This document shows positions 34,589 to 45,890 of a stretch of DNA of 64,000 bases, one piece after another. Numbering within the stretch: the stretch's first letter is position 1; each line of letters opens with the position of its first letter. This DNA is from Tanytarsus gracilentus. Taxonomy: Eukaryota > Arthropoda > Insecta > Diptera > Chironomidae. The position numbers were made by a program, and so were the translations under genes. Under the pieces are notes generated by a model that was not told the DNA's origin, did not search any database, and saw only the letters and a list, made by a program, of their open reading frames with translations. The DNA lies in contig JAXRKN010000025.1 in NCBI GenBank assembly GCA_038502055.1, positions 372,001 through 436,000 on the forward strand, given 5' to 3'.

Positions 34589-35357
34589 TACTCTAAAACA
34601 TATTACGCTTGTAAAATGATCAACAAAGAGAAAGAAAAATTTGAAGTATACAGTTTTCACTGTCACAAATTCATATGCAAAAATTTAAAAAAATTAAAGA
34701 ATTTAACACTCACTTCTTCTTTTTTTTTGCGTTAACTTCGTCGAAACTATCTTCATATTCGGCAAGAATTTTCATAATTGTGGCCGTATGGACATCATGG
34801 TTGTGCTTATGAAATTGCTTAAACTCATTCTTTGCATGATCGGATATAATTGAAATTAACTCTCGCAGACAATTCTCGCTTACTTTCGATGTATCTGCTG
34901 CTTTGACCAAATTCTCGAGAAAAAACTTGATATTACAGTTGATGATGTAGTCAATGTTGTAAAGTTCGCCCATAAATTTGGCGAGTGGAACTGCATACTT
35001 CACTTTTTGTATTTGCTCCTTCTGATCACGTAAATCTGACTGATGAAATTTATTGAATATTTCGTTGAGCAATTTATTAAAATGTTCTTTAAAGGACGAT
35101 GATTTTTTGTAGTAGGTGTACTTAGCCAGAGAGATTTTTTTTACGGCAGCAGCAAACTCACTATAGCAATTTTCCGTGATCAGTGGATAATTGAACATGA
35201 GAACGGCAAGAACAATTGGATCTGTATTTAGAAAAGTCGCTTCAGTCACGACAATCTCTTGTGCACTTGCGATTCTCTTGATTAAATCCTGTGTCGCACT
35301 TGTATAGCCCGAACCATTGCAACTTCCAACGATTAAACGATCAATAATTGAATCCAT
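29469..35357 (-). CDS. multi-MIF4G-repeat (eIF4G-like helical repeat) protein, 1418 aa
   Basis: Six exons (34714-35357, 33379-34066, 32603-33327, 32144-32549, 31081-31320, 29469-31022) splice in frame to 1418 aa. The protein is alpha-helical and repeats the [G][E/K/D]L[Y/F] turn typical of MIF4G HEAT domains: FMGELYNIDY (129-136), FIGKLYCVDV (321-330), LAGIYDRF (547-554), VTGEFYNRS (923-931), MVGDLYLSN (1133-1141), and a weaker FICYLFTIDV near 1330. A low-complexity linker with KKEEKKPSPS lies around residue 400, and a Pro/Ser/acid-rich region with seven Pro at 707-713 fills exon 4. MIF4G domains bind RNA helicases and RNA in translation, nuclear cap binding and mRNA decay. I cannot assign an orthologue; six repeats exceed the one to three of eIF4G, CBP80 or UPF2. 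Intron 4 (31321-32143) is filled by mobile elements. Confidence 0.72.
31321..32122. mobile_element. mobile-element composite filling an intron
   Basis: Both ends are arrays of AATTATCC/AATTATTTCT-type units; the right end (about 31940-32104) folds back on itself as a near-perfect hairpin around AAAAAAAATAAGAAAA. Inside, TAATTATCTTTTTTTTACCGCT at 31387-31407 and its reverse complement at 31925-31947 form inverted repeats around a ~560-bp core, itself interrupted by a hAT-like MITE (31630-31791). No transposase is present, so it is non-autonomous. Confidence 0.65.
31630..31791. mobile_element. hAT-like MITE, copy 1
   Basis: 162 bp with terminal inverted repeats (CCTGCGTGGGACATGA at the left; the right end is its complement with one change at the second base). 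Flanked by a perfect 8-bp direct repeat AAGTATTT (31622-31629 and 31792-31799). Interior includes the palindrome GTATACAAAAAGTATAC. An 8-bp duplication is the mark of hAT insertions. Second copy at 50746-50886. Confidence 0.85.
34549..34590. repeat. (GA)n microsatellite
   Basis: About 20 GA units, slightly interrupted, in the first intron of the MIF4G-repeat gene. Confidence 0.9.
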
Positions 35358-36052
35358 TGAAAAAAACACTGCGAGCACTTCTTTTTTCTCAATTTCAAAC
35401 TTTTAACGAACTGTTTAGTACGTTTTTCTGTCTTGGACAAATTTAGTAGCAATTATACTTTTATTAATTATTGCGTTCTGGGTTTCAACACACTTTTAAT
35501 GCTTTTTTTGTTTCTTTATAAAAAAAAAGTGTGAATTGTTTGGGAGCTGAGAACCGAATGAATGAGAAAAAACTTGTTGCAAATGAGAGTAAAGTGAGAG
35601 AGAGCGAGATTTTTTAGGAGAGCATCGGAGAGAATTTAATTTAAACTTGTTCATTTGTTGTTTTTAAAGAAATTATTATTTTATTTCGAATATGTTTCAA
35701 AACCTGCTTACATTTAAATTTGGATGATATCTAAAATTCTAAAAATCTGTTAACAGTTAAATTTTGATGATATCTCAAAATAAAGATTAATACATTTTTG
35801 TAGATCAAAACATTTTTGATACCTGGCTCAAAAAAGTAATTTAAAAATTTTAAAATTTATTTAACTTTTTGTATGATTAAAAAATCGAATTAAGTAAAAC
35901 CTATATATTCGGTTCAAAGATTTGTAATAAACGTTCATAAACATGCTCTCAGAAAATTTTCAGATAAATCATTAGTAGTTGAATTACATATTTTTTTGAG
36001 TTACGCAATCATGTGTTTGTCAATAATTCTGATAACGAAAACAGATAAAAAT

Positions 36053-36113
36053 AATGTTTCAAAACACACACGTGAAACTAAGTCGTAACAGATCTGTATT
36101 GGAAAAGTAATTA
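36053..36113 (+). repeat. dispersed repeat family A, copy 3 (decayed)
   Basis: ATGTTTCAAAACACACACGT followed by GTCGTAACAGATCTGTATTGG matches the other copies but has lost the GGGTGTTGCC part. Confidence 0.55.
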
Positions 36114-36552
36114 TGCCGACGGATGAGTTTTTATGAAGAATCTAAGAGATGAGAGGAAGCAAACTTAAGAAAAAGTGGGAAAAATTACAGCAATATATTT
36201 AAAAAAAGATTAATTTTGATAAAATAGCAAAAAACAAAGCGTCAAAAATTTATCTTTTTAAACTTTTTTAAAAGTCGACTTGTAATGCTTTAAAATGACT
36301 CGCTTAAAAGTAGAAAACATTTTATGTGGCTCATCTGTCTGTTCAAGCTGTCTAGTATAATTCACTTAAAAAATTAAATTGATTGAAACTTTAAAAAAAA
36401 TTCTGTATAACCTCTGTTTTTCTAATTCCTAGGATCAATTAATTTTAAATCTGTTTTTGCAATCTGCTTTGCAGGATTTGATTAGGGCTATCATTGAAAT
36501 AAATTATTAGTCTAGACATTGCACAAAATTCAACATGAAAATATCAATTAAT

Positions 36553-36619
36553 TTGTATGTATCAAAAAACTCAAATTTAACTTCCTTAAACGTCATTTTA
36601 TTTAAAATTTAATTCATTC
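36553..36619 (+). repeat. ~67-bp dispersed repeat, copy 2
   Basis: Matches 27374-27440 almost base for base (GTATGTATCAAAAAACTCAA, ACGTCATTTTATTTAAAATT). Confidence 0.65.
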
Positions 36620-37912
36620 ACATAAAATTAATAACGGAAAACACACTTAAATTTTAAAAGGGTTAACACGAAAATATCCATTATTTTCCCCTCAAATTTA
36701 TTCCTTATTAAAAAGCCCAAATAGTCAATTCGTAAATTTTAAAAATTTGGCGATTTAATATTTTGATATTTCGAAGGTTACCTATTTTTTTGAAATAACG
36801 GTTTTTTTAGTTAAAAATATTTTCTCTATGATCGAGTTTTTTGCTGATGGAAGTATACTTATATATGAATAAAAAAACTTTTATTTTTAAAAATATTTAA
36901 ATCATTTATTTATTTTTTGCCTATCTCACTTAAAATGATCAATTTTAGTTTTACTTAATTTTCATTTTTTACTCGTCGAGCTTCTCATGTCATTCTATCA
37001 TGATTTACACTCGCACTTCTTCCTTATTTACCTTGTCTTAAATCATTATTATATATAAAAAATTTCAATAAAAAGGGAAATAAAATTTAATTTTGAAAAC
37101 TTACTTTTTACTTAAATTTAATATTTTAAAGGGGACGATTCAAGAGGTGTTATTGTGCCATTAAGATAGGTGTTCGGTAAAACTATGAGAGGGATTTCTT
37201 TCAGTGTGCTTTGGCATATAAAAATTGATTATAAAAAAAAGACATTTAAAAGTTTTTAATTTTTAAGAAATTTTTGTGGTAACAGAAACTAAAATATTTA
37301 CTAATTAGTCAAACTCACAAATTTATATTGAAAATAAAATTAAGGCTCCAAATTTTATCATAAAAGTAAAATACCTCAACTAATTTTTTCATCAGAAAAT
37401 GCATTCAAATTATCTAATTTTATTAGTTGTGGAAAATAGCTAAAAGTTTCTTATCAATGCTAAATAATAAAACTACACATTTTCATTGTATAAACTTTTC
37501 TTTACGTGAGGGGCACTAATGTGAATCTCATCGAGTGTCGGTTAAAAAAGCTTAGGGAAGAGCTTAAAAAATAAACTTCTAACACAACTTTTAAATCGTC
37601 TTTAGTTTATAGAAAAAGAGTTTATAAATTTCTTCTATAATTAAATTTAAATTGAATGTTCTGAACTGACGCGATTTGAAAGGAAAACTAGAAACTGAAA
37701 AATTTAAAACTTTAGGTAAAAATACAATAGATCTGTTAAAAGTCAACGGAGGAAAATTGTTCTATTACATATTTTATGTGTGAGTGTTTGTGCAATTTTT
37801 AGGTGACAAAGATGAAGGGAAAAGAGCGCGTTTCAATGAGATTTTAATAATTAAAAGAAAAATCGACAAATCGATATTTTCTCTTGAAAGATATCATGTG
37901 GGAGATAATTTA

Positions 37913-38420
37913 TCAACCCTCCCGCTTGTTGGAGAATGGCGATTGAGTCTCTGCTAGACCTTTTACTTTTAATCTATCCGCTGTCTTCAAGAAGGAGGGC
38001 AATTGTTCCTGTGAAACATTTACTTCACCTGCATACCTGAATAGAGAAAGTACCAAAAAAATTAAGTAACATGCCGAATTTAATTGTTTCTAAAACTTAC
38101 ATGAATTCTAAGATAGCTTGCAAATGATTGAATGAAACGTCCTTCAAAATGATGATAGGATGTTTTGACGGATTCTCCTCAAGAAGGGTCTTGAAATACG
38201 GACTGCAAGCTGAGAGGACCATTTTGTGCGCCTTGCAAGTTTGCCCATCACATGCCAATGTTACCTAAAAATCATTAAATTAACTTATTGATATGTGTGT
38301 TCTGACTTTATTCTTGATACTCACGTCAGTAAAGCTCTTTTCGTCGCGCAAGTGCTTAAATGATGAAACCATGTTGTTCTGGAAATCATTCCATTTTAAG
38401 AAGAATTGCTGCTCACCCAT
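37913..38420 (-). CDS. lolal: lolal/Batman, BTB-only chromatin protein
   Basis: Exons 38325-38420, 38101-38264 and 37913-38036 give exactly 127 aa, the length of Drosophila lolal. The protein is a single BTB/POZ domain of the insect tramtrack group: MGEQQFFLKWNDFQNNMVSS, FTDVTLACDGQTCKAHKMVL, SACSPYFKTLLEENPSKHP, ILEFMYAGEVNVSQEQLP, FLKTADRLKVKGLAET. It ends soon after in NKREG, with no zinc fingers. Lolal oligomerises with other BTB proteins such as GAGA factor and Psq and acts in Polycomb/trithorax-type regulation. The ATG is the only one fitting the family start. High conservation makes it the strongest insect marker in the window. Confidence 0.95.
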
Positions 38421-39535
38421 CTTTTCAGTGTTGTATTATGATTTTACTTGTTTTTCACGCTTGCTGTTGTATTTTTTTTGATTGCGAAAGTTTTTGAAAT
38501 CTTTTAATATATATAGAGAGAAAAACTGTTAAATGTAGTTGAGTAAAGTTAAGACACAACCAATGCGCAAAATAGGTAAATTTCAAGTTGAAGATGCAAA
38601 TGACGTTTGAGATTGAAATAAACATTATATTACGGTACATAATCCTCATACTCTATTAAATTTAATGCGTATCAAATTTTTAAAATTTCTTTAACTCATC
38701 AATAATGAGAAAAATGATTTTTTAAAAGCACTAAACACGTACTTCAATCGAAAAGCACATCAATAAATGGTAAAAATGGGTCAAAACTAGTTCTTCACAG
38801 CCTTTTCGCGAGTCGTATATGCGATTTTTTAACTCAAAATATTTCACTTCATTTCCATTATTTTTTTCACATTTATATATACCACTATGTATGCTCTTAC
38901 TCTGCATAGTTTTGCCCTTCAAATTCAATTCTATCGTCAAATTTCAAACACACACACAATTAAGAGGAGGAGAAAAATTGATGATGAGGAGTGCACATTT
39001 TGTAAAAATCATTAAATTGAAATTTTGGAAAATTTAGGAGCTGGATCCCAAAAATAATCTTTCGTGATAGTCAAATGATGTATTGAAGTAATTTTTAATA
39101 ATGTTAAGTTATAATGCAATTCAATTTTACAATAAAAAATTTCGAGGATTTTCAAATTGAACATGAAAACAAACTTTCTTTTTTCTATTTGAGGACTTTT
39201 TGTTCATTTTAAGATGGCACTTTATGATATTTTCCTGGGGCTTACCTTTATTTAATGAAATTGCGTATTTATACACTTGAAATCTTTGTTAATTAGTTGG
39301 AATAATGTAAAATTTCTTTGATTTCTTTGACAAGCTTCAGAAAAACTTTTGAATGTTAACGAAGAGAGGTTTTAAAAGTAATGCAGGTTTAACTGTCGAT
39401 TGGTGAAAATAAACAAATACGATGATAAAATAAAATAAGAGATTAGTTTATTTTACTTTAATTTAAATATTTTTTAAATTCAAAATGTTTAAAGATATGT
39501 GATAAAAAGATTTTAATTAAAATTAATGGCCACTC
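38421..39535. other. intergenic DNA between lolal and PRPF38A
   Basis: Contains the lolal promoter side; no coding exon or repeat recognised. Short open frames at 38455-39037 have no motifs. Confidence 0.45.
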
Positions 39536-40435
39536 TTAGCGTCGACGACGATTTCTCTCGGAGCTTCTATCGCGTCTATCTCTTCGCCTGTCTCCCCTTT
39601 CCCTATCTCTGTTTCTCTCATATCTATTCTCATTGTATCTTGACCTTTCTTGCCTCTCCAGTCTTTCAGGTGTCCTTGATCTTTCGCGTCGCCTCTCCTT
39701 TTCACGTTTTTCCTCTCGATATTTCTTCCTCAGCGGTGAATCATTCCTCTCCTTGGATCTCTTATGTCTATCTTTGGATGTTGAGCGACTTCTGCGACGT
39801 TCAGCGGTGATTTTTGTCTCTCTTATGTCATGTTTGATCACGTCTTCCTCTTCACTCATGTCCTCATCATCAAGATCATCGTCAAGGAGCGATACTTTTG
39901 GTTCTAGTTCACCATTTTCTTCGAGGATGTATCGTTTTTGAAGTCGAGGCAGAATGACATCGCAAACACGCTCTTCTTTTAGTAGCTCATCAATGAACTC
40001 ATCCATATGAACTACTTCATACTCGCCCGCTCGGTTTTGTCGCCTAACCTTTCGATAATCATTATAGAGCGGCTCCAGATATTTATAGCAGTCGACGGCA
40101 GATGCTGTGAGTCTCAGATAAAAGGCGCCGAGTGCACGGACATACTTGAATTCTTCATTCCGAATAAATTCAACTACAATGTCCTTTTCTGGTTGAATCT
40201 GAAGAAACTTGAGTACGAGGCAGATGAATGACGTTGGTTTGATGTTTCCTCCGTAAACACCACCAATAAAACGAAGTTCCATTGCTTTATCGACCATTAA
40301 TTCAGCGGTGAGAGCAAAACAAGATTCCTTCCAATATTGCGAGTCATAGATTCGAGATCTGATGATTTTCTCAACCAGGTACTGTGGATTAGTTCCATGG
40401 ATACTTTTTGCGTCCTTTAAAGTTCGATTTGCCAT
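39536..40435 (-). CDS. Prp38: PRPF38A, pre-mRNA splicing factor 38
   Basis: 299 aa, single exon. Residues 1-180 are a textbook PRP38 domain (MANRTLKDAKSIHGTNPQYL, ELRFIGGVYGGNIKP, YKYLEPLYNDYRK, DEFIDELL, VILPRLQKRYILEE). An acidic hinge (DDDLDDEDMSEEEDV) follows, then a C-terminal RS/RE/RD-rich tail typical of the metazoan proteins. PRPF38A joins the spliceosome as part of the B complex and is needed for its activation, upstream of U4 release. It is divergent from ARPC5, with 282 bp between start codons that presumably hold both promoters. Confidence 0.96.
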   Translation of the reverse strand: MANRTLKDAKSIHGTNPQYLVEKIIRSRIYDSQYWKESCFALTAELMVDKAMELRFIGGVYGGNIKPTSFICLVLKFLQIQPEKDIVVEFIRNEEFKYVRALGAFYLRLTASAVDCYKYLEPLYNDYRKVRRQNRAGEYEVVHMDEFIDELLKEERVCDVILPRLQKRYILEENGELEPKVSLLDDDLDDEDMSEEEDVIKHDIRETKITAERRRSRSTSKDRHKRSKERNDSPLRKKYREEKREKERRRERSRTPERLERQERSRYNENRYERNRDRERGDRRRDRRDRSSERNRRRR

Positions 40436-40717
40436 GATTTAATTTAATTTTTTATTTTTCTTCGCGAAAAACGTTTTGAACTTTTGTTTGTATACACTCG
40501 ATTAAATATGTGCTCAATGTTTTTGGGTTATTCGGTTTATATGAGTCAAACTTTAAAAGAAGAAAAAAGGCGTAAAGAAATTAAAAATAATTTGGTTCTC
40601 CAGTAAATTGAATAAATAATAAGTAATAATTGTTGTTTTGGGGCATTCTTAATGACATTTAAGATATCAAATTGAACATATAACATATAACATATAATCT
40701 CTTTTAGACTTCAAAAA

Positions 40718-41170
40718 ATGGCCAAAAATACCAATTCGTCAGCCTTTCGAAAAATTAATGTAGACGAGTATAATGAAGATAACTTCAAAGAGGACGAGAA
40801 TCAAGAGAATCAGCAGCAGCTCGATGAAGGCGAAATTAATCAACTTTTGTTAAAGCAAAAAAATTGCGAGGCTCTAAAAATTTGTTTAGAAAATGCTCCG
40901 CTTTTTAGTAAGAATCAAACCATGAAAGATCAAGCTCTCCAAGTCATCTTAAGAGTTGTCCTGTCAATTAAGCCATCTCAAATTGATGATGCAATTAAAT
41001 TGCTTGACGCTGAACAACTCGATACGCTTATGAAGTACATTTACCGTGGATTCGAAAATCCTTCTGATGGCGGTTCCTCGCAACATCTTTTGCAGTGGCA
41101 CGAAAAAGTTTTCGCCAAATCTGGTGTTGGATCAATTGTTCGAGTTTTGACTGACACCGCGAGAGCCTAA
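40718..41170 (+). CDS. Arpc5: ARPC5, Arp2/3 complex 16-kDa subunit
   Basis: 150 aa, single coding exon. Diagnostic p16-Arc blocks are present: FRKINVDEYNEDNFKED, ALKICLENAPL, QVILRVVLSIKPSQID, LDTLMKYIYRGFENPSDG, LLQWHEKVFAKSGVGSIVRVLTD. Length and ends agree with the family. The subunit joins ARPC4 and ARPC2 in the seven-member complex that nucleates branched actin. A CTTTTAG just before the ATG suggests a spliced 5' UTR. Confidence 0.96.
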   Translation: MAKNTNSSAFRKINVDEYNEDNFKEDENQENQQQLDEGEINQLLLKQKNCEALKICLENAPLFSKNQTMKDQALQVILRVVLSIKPSQIDDAIKLLDAEQLDTLMKYIYRGFENPSDGGSSQHLLQWHEKVFAKSGVGSIVRVLTDTARA

Positions 41171-41403
41171 TTGATTATGTTCTCATTTTATTTTTTATCA
41201 TAAATAAAATAAAACATTAAAAGTCTATCGTAATTTTTAATCTCTCGTCGTATAAAAAAACATATTTAAAACAGTTTTAAATTGTAAATTAAATATTTTA
41301 AAAAAAAAACAGACAGACAGACAAATGAAAACGCGCATGTAAAAATTCGTAAACAAAAACAAAATATCAAATTTTAAAAACAAAACTTGCTAATTTTATT
41401 AAA

Positions 41404-41946
41404 ATGGAACCCAGCTCACGATCCAAATCACCAAAACCTAAGTCACCGGCATCTCGAAGAGCTGCAATTATGAGACAATTAAAAAGAATGAAGTAAGTAA
41501 ATTTTGCATTTCTTAAAAACTGTAAAAAAATTAGTAATTTTAGTTCGGAACAACTAAAAGCTGCAATGAAGAAAAAGAAAGAATGTAATGCCAAGGCGCA
41601 ACATATTGTTGAACGACTCATTGATCCATTTGAAGATGAGAAAGAACTCATAAATATGTTGCGAGACATTAATCAAGAACATTATGACGACATCGTTTAT
41701 GAGCGAGCTATAACGAAACTTTGCGGATATCCAATGTGTAAAAAGGAAATATCAGAAGTTCCCAAGCAGCAATTCCATATTTCAACAACCACCACAAAAG
41801 TTTACGACCTTACTGAAAGAAAAAACTACTGTAGTGGGTGTTGCTTCAAAAAGTCATCGTATCTCAAGGTACAGCTTCTTACAAGTCCACTTTGGATGAG
41901 AGATCAAGAAGAAATACCAGATTTTAAGCTCCTTTCAATTGGTTAA
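41404..41946 (+). CDS. RPAP2: RPAP2/Rtr1-type RNA polymerase II CTD phosphatase (short form)
   Basis: Exons 41404-41492 and 41544-41946 encode 163 aa. A basic start (MEPSSRSKSPKPKSPASRR) leads into the RTR1 zinc-binding domain: ITKLCGYPMCKK supplies two Cys (C-x4-C), VYDLTERKNYCSGCCFKKSSY supplies the other two, followed by LTSPLWMRD. Rtr1/RPAP2 proteins remove phosphate from Ser5 (and Tyr1) of the Pol II CTD and assist Pol II import. The protein ends soon after the domain (DFKLLSIG), much shorter than vertebrate RPAP2. Confidence 0.88.
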
Positions 41947-44900
41947 AAATTAAATGTAAATTTTCATTTAAATAAACATTTTTTAAAATTAAATCTTATA
42001 GTCTAAATTTTTTGTAAATTAATTTGCTGTAAACTTGTTGACTTAAGGAATGTCCATCATTTTTTATTTTTTACTTTTTATTTTAGATTGAATTCTTATT
42101 TATATTTTTTAATAAATAACAACGAATATTTGTGTGAGCTACAAGAATAAAATAAGTAAAAAAAATTTAACAACACTCCCTTCTCTTTGTATAACTAGGT
42201 ATTTCGCACGGAAAAGTATTAAATAAAATAAAATCAGTAAACATTTTGACATTTTTATACATTTTGTTATAGCTCTTTTGTAAACTTAAAACTAAATTTT
42301 GTATTTCTTTATCGCAACATATTAAAATATGTATGCAATACTTGAATAATTTAATATTGGAATTTAAGATCAAAAATTTGAAATGGTATTTTTTTTGTTT
42401 TGTTTTTAACCGCTCCCTTCTCAAATTTTTGGATCTTAAATTCAATATTAAATTCATTCAAGTATTGCATACATATGTTTAATATGTTGCGATAAAGAAA
42501 TACCAAAATTTAGTTTTAAGTTAAAGAGAGTATAAAAAATAAAAATTTAAAATGTTTATTTTTTTTTATTTATACTTTTCGTGCGAAATACCTAGTTGTA
42601 CAAAGAGAAGGGAGTGTTGTTAAATTTTTTTTTTTTTTAGTCTTTTTCCTGATGAAATTTATTGTACTTAATTTGGTAAAAAAATTACTTTTTGAAAATT
42701 TGATGTTTGAATTGATCGCGACCGTATTTCCCCTTGACGAATCTCTTGAGCAAGATTTTAATTTCACCGTTATGATTGATTTTGTTTATTAATTCCAACA
42801 AGAATTAACTCTTTCTAAAATTATTATTTATTTCATCTTTGCACTTCTTCTCTCGCTGTCTTTAATCTTGTCACTGTATGAAAATGAATTGGGGGTACGA
42901 CAGTGAGAGCGCATGATTATCGAGGGAAGAGGATAAGTGGTGAAGTTGATGGTGTTGAAGTATTGGAGCGCATGTAAGAATTTTTTTTTTAAATATTTTT
43001 TGACCGTTTACACACTGTCTGCTTCGCAACAGATGTTGATTCCGGTCGTGAACGACCGAGAGAAAGAGAGAAAGAAAGAGAGAGAGAAAGAGAGCTAAAT
43101 GAGATTGCGGGAGTAAGAGAGAAGGGAGAAAAATAAAAAGCGGAGCACTCACGGAAAAGGCGAATGCATCAAGGGGTAAACAAAATTTATCAAAACATCA
43201 GTCTGATTTTATTTTATTTTATACTTTTCCGTGTGGAATGTACTAAAGAGTTTTAAAAAAATTTTTAACTATTTTATTTTTAAATTTAATTAAATGCATA
43301 AATTCACCAGCTGAACATTAGAAAATATTTATATTGCCTTAATTATGCCAATATAAATCATGTATTCTTAGAAAATATTTCAATTTTTATTTCATTTTAA
43401 CTTTTCAATAACAGCTGCAAAGTTTTATCTCTGAAACATTTGTAAAGTTTTCTCTCTTCTTTCAACCCTCATTGAAATGAGAATGTGTGGTACCGCAGAA
43501 CAAAGTGGAGGGGATTAATTATTGGAATGAATCCACAATTTTCTCTCAAATGGTACCTCCAGGTTTTATTTATAAAACCTTACAATAAACATGCGTCCTA
43601 AATCACATCGAAGAGTAGGGATGTAATCTTGGAATTTTGGAAGTTTCGGGAAATTTCCTTTGCAAATTTTTAACAGTGATTCGATAGAAAACTGCTCGTG
43701 TGATTTCAAATCTGATAGTATCAGTACTATTGTTGTTCCCAATTCGTACAGAACTAAGCAAACATTTTTCTCCATATTCTAAGAGCTCATAGTAAAAACA
43801 AAAATTTAAGAAAAAAAAATTCAAAAGAAAATTAAAATTCACAAAGAAAGCAAAAAAAAAAATAGTCGAAGAAGAATTTTAAAAAATTTGCTAACGCGCG
43901 CGATTTTGTGTGAGAAATTTTCTAAACTTGTGTGAAAATTTTTAATCAGGTTCGAGAATCAGGATCAAATGCCAAGTCGATTTTAAAATTGAAATAAAAA
44001 ATCGAATGAATTATTGCATAACATCGTCATTTTTATGTATAACATGAATAAAAAATAAAAGATAAAAAGAAAAAGTGGAGAGAGAGAGAGAGGAGAGTTC
44101 TCAAAACGTGAAAAATTATAATTCAAAAATAATACGGAAAGATTTTCTTCTTACCTTTTTCATATAAAGCCGGAATGGTTGTGAACTTGTGTAAGACAAA
44201 TGAAATTAAAAAAATGCATAAAAAATGAATTTCAAAAAGCAGCCTTTATTTATTTATGGGCAATTTATTGGTAGATTTTCAAAGAATTGTTTTATGCAGG
44301 CTTTAAAATATCTAATAAAAAAAGAAATTAAGTTTTAACTTTCAAGCCCTTTCAAAAATTCAAAAAATATCTCCGAAAGTTTTTAGCACCACGGGATTGT
44401 TTCACCGTAAGCTAACTGATCAAACATTTTCTAACAATAATGTTTATATAATAATTTAACTCCTGACTATTCAAAATTTAATGTAAATTTTTAGTGGATG
44501 AAAATCCAGAAAAAAAACTAAGATTATGTAGCGCGAAAAATTTCCTTGATTAGAAGTTGCTAATTAAAACTGTAAAAATAAACAACAATTTGGAGTTTAC
44601 CCTGTTTACTTTAGTTATTTTAGTTTTTTAGTCCTTTATATGAAACTTTAACGAAACGTGATTCACATTACGTGAAAAAGTATAATAACAAGAGTGGATT
44701 AAAAGAAAAAATTGTTAAGCGCACAAAAAACTCTCGAATATCTACACTCTTTTTTTTTGCCTCGTGCGTCTGCAATTAGTCCGAAATGAAAAGAAAAGCC
44801 ACAGAAGTGAAATACTATCAAATATAGCTCATGCTGCTGGTGTCATTAAGTGTAATTTAAATAACGTACATTCTCTAATTGATTTCTAATGAAAGTGCGA

Positions 44901-45817
44901 GGATGTCGTAAGCATCTATCTAAATATTGAGAATTAGGTGATAAAAGGCAAAGAAGAAGAAGAATAAACCCGTTGTTCTTGATTAATATATAATTTTATT
45001 TTACCGAGAATTTGCTGAATATCCATTAGATTAATGTGTGTTTGTTAAGTGTCTTACTTCAAATATTTGAAGAATAAAAGTTAAAATTTCTAAAACAATA
45101 TGTTTAAAATAAAATATTATAAGGATACTCTAATCTATGTAAAATGATCAATATACTTTAATATTCGAAATAAGACATTTCCCAACATGCCTCTAAAGGA
45201 TATCAAATTAACTTCTATTATTTTTTACTCTCAAATAGCTTGAACAGAAAAAAATAAGACAAATGAAAATCAATTGAAAGTGATTTTCATCTTCATTCAT
45301 TTCTTGAAATAAAAAGAAGGACACGATAGTGAGAAGAGTAGAGGAGAGAAACTTTGCTCGGGTCAGTGATTAAGGAAAATTATTTTATTTTCCATCTGCA
45401 TACAAATTTGTCCGTACATAAATTTCCCTCAAGAGTGTGCTATAAGAAAAAAAAGTAACCAACAAATTTTTTATAGTGGATCATTTAAAGAAAAAGGAAA
45501 ATTTCTTTTGAATAAATATTGAGAAGAAAAAGGATCGGAAAAATTATTGGTTCTTTCACCGCACGACCGTCATTCATTTTCACATTTCTTCTGGTGCATA
45601 CAATTGTATACAATTGAAAAGTAAAGAAATTGGCTAATGAAAAAAGGGAAAATGTGTAAAGAATATAATATATGATATGTAAACTGTGAAAAAAGATATT
45701 TTCATCATTTAATAATTTACTTCCACGCCACCTAAATCCACACATGTTGTGAGAGTGCAGAAATTTTCCCATTTAAACCTGGTGAATGATTTATGGTTTA
45801 GTGAGTGAATAATAAAC
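41947..45817. other. non-coding stretch with a large palindrome
   Basis: No gene seen. Holds the palindromic element at 42160-42631, an imperfect GA-rich tract near 43060-43100, and further AT-rich sequence. Open frames here are low complexity. Confidence 0.5.
42160..42631. mobile_element. foldback/MITE-like palindrome
   Basis: Two arms of about 215 bp (42160-42382 and 42419-42631) are reverse complements with roughly one change per ten bases. They meet at a short loop near 42383-42418. Ends read TTTAACAACACTCCCTTCTC and its complement. No coding capacity. The transcript or single strand would form a long hairpin. Confidence 0.8.
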
Positions 45818-45890
45818 ATGGAAATAAACAATTTCAATTTGAATAAAAATCATTGGATCACCATGATTTCATACTGGATTATCATCTCAG
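45818..45890 (+). CDS. candidate first coding exon with signal peptide (partial)
   Basis: ATG at 45818 opens 24 codons, including a hydrophobic WITMISYWIIIS stretch, and ends at a good donor (CAG|GTATGT) in phase 1, the usual phase of signal-peptide exons. No downstream exon could be joined with confidence. If real, it starts a gene that spans the sparsely coded remainder of the window. Confidence 0.3.

Larger units (their letters stand above)
35358..37912. other. 2.5-kb intergenic stretch with two short dispersed repeats
   Basis: Upstream of the MIF4G-repeat gene and downstream of lolal. Contains a decayed family A repeat at 36053-36113 and the ~67-bp repeat at 36553-36619 shared with 27374-27440. 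No coding exon recognised. Confidence 0.5.

Noticed and set aside
39526..40231. Frames on the plus strand over PRPF38A
   Set aside because: Shadows of the RS-rich and PRP38 coding sequence on the other strand.
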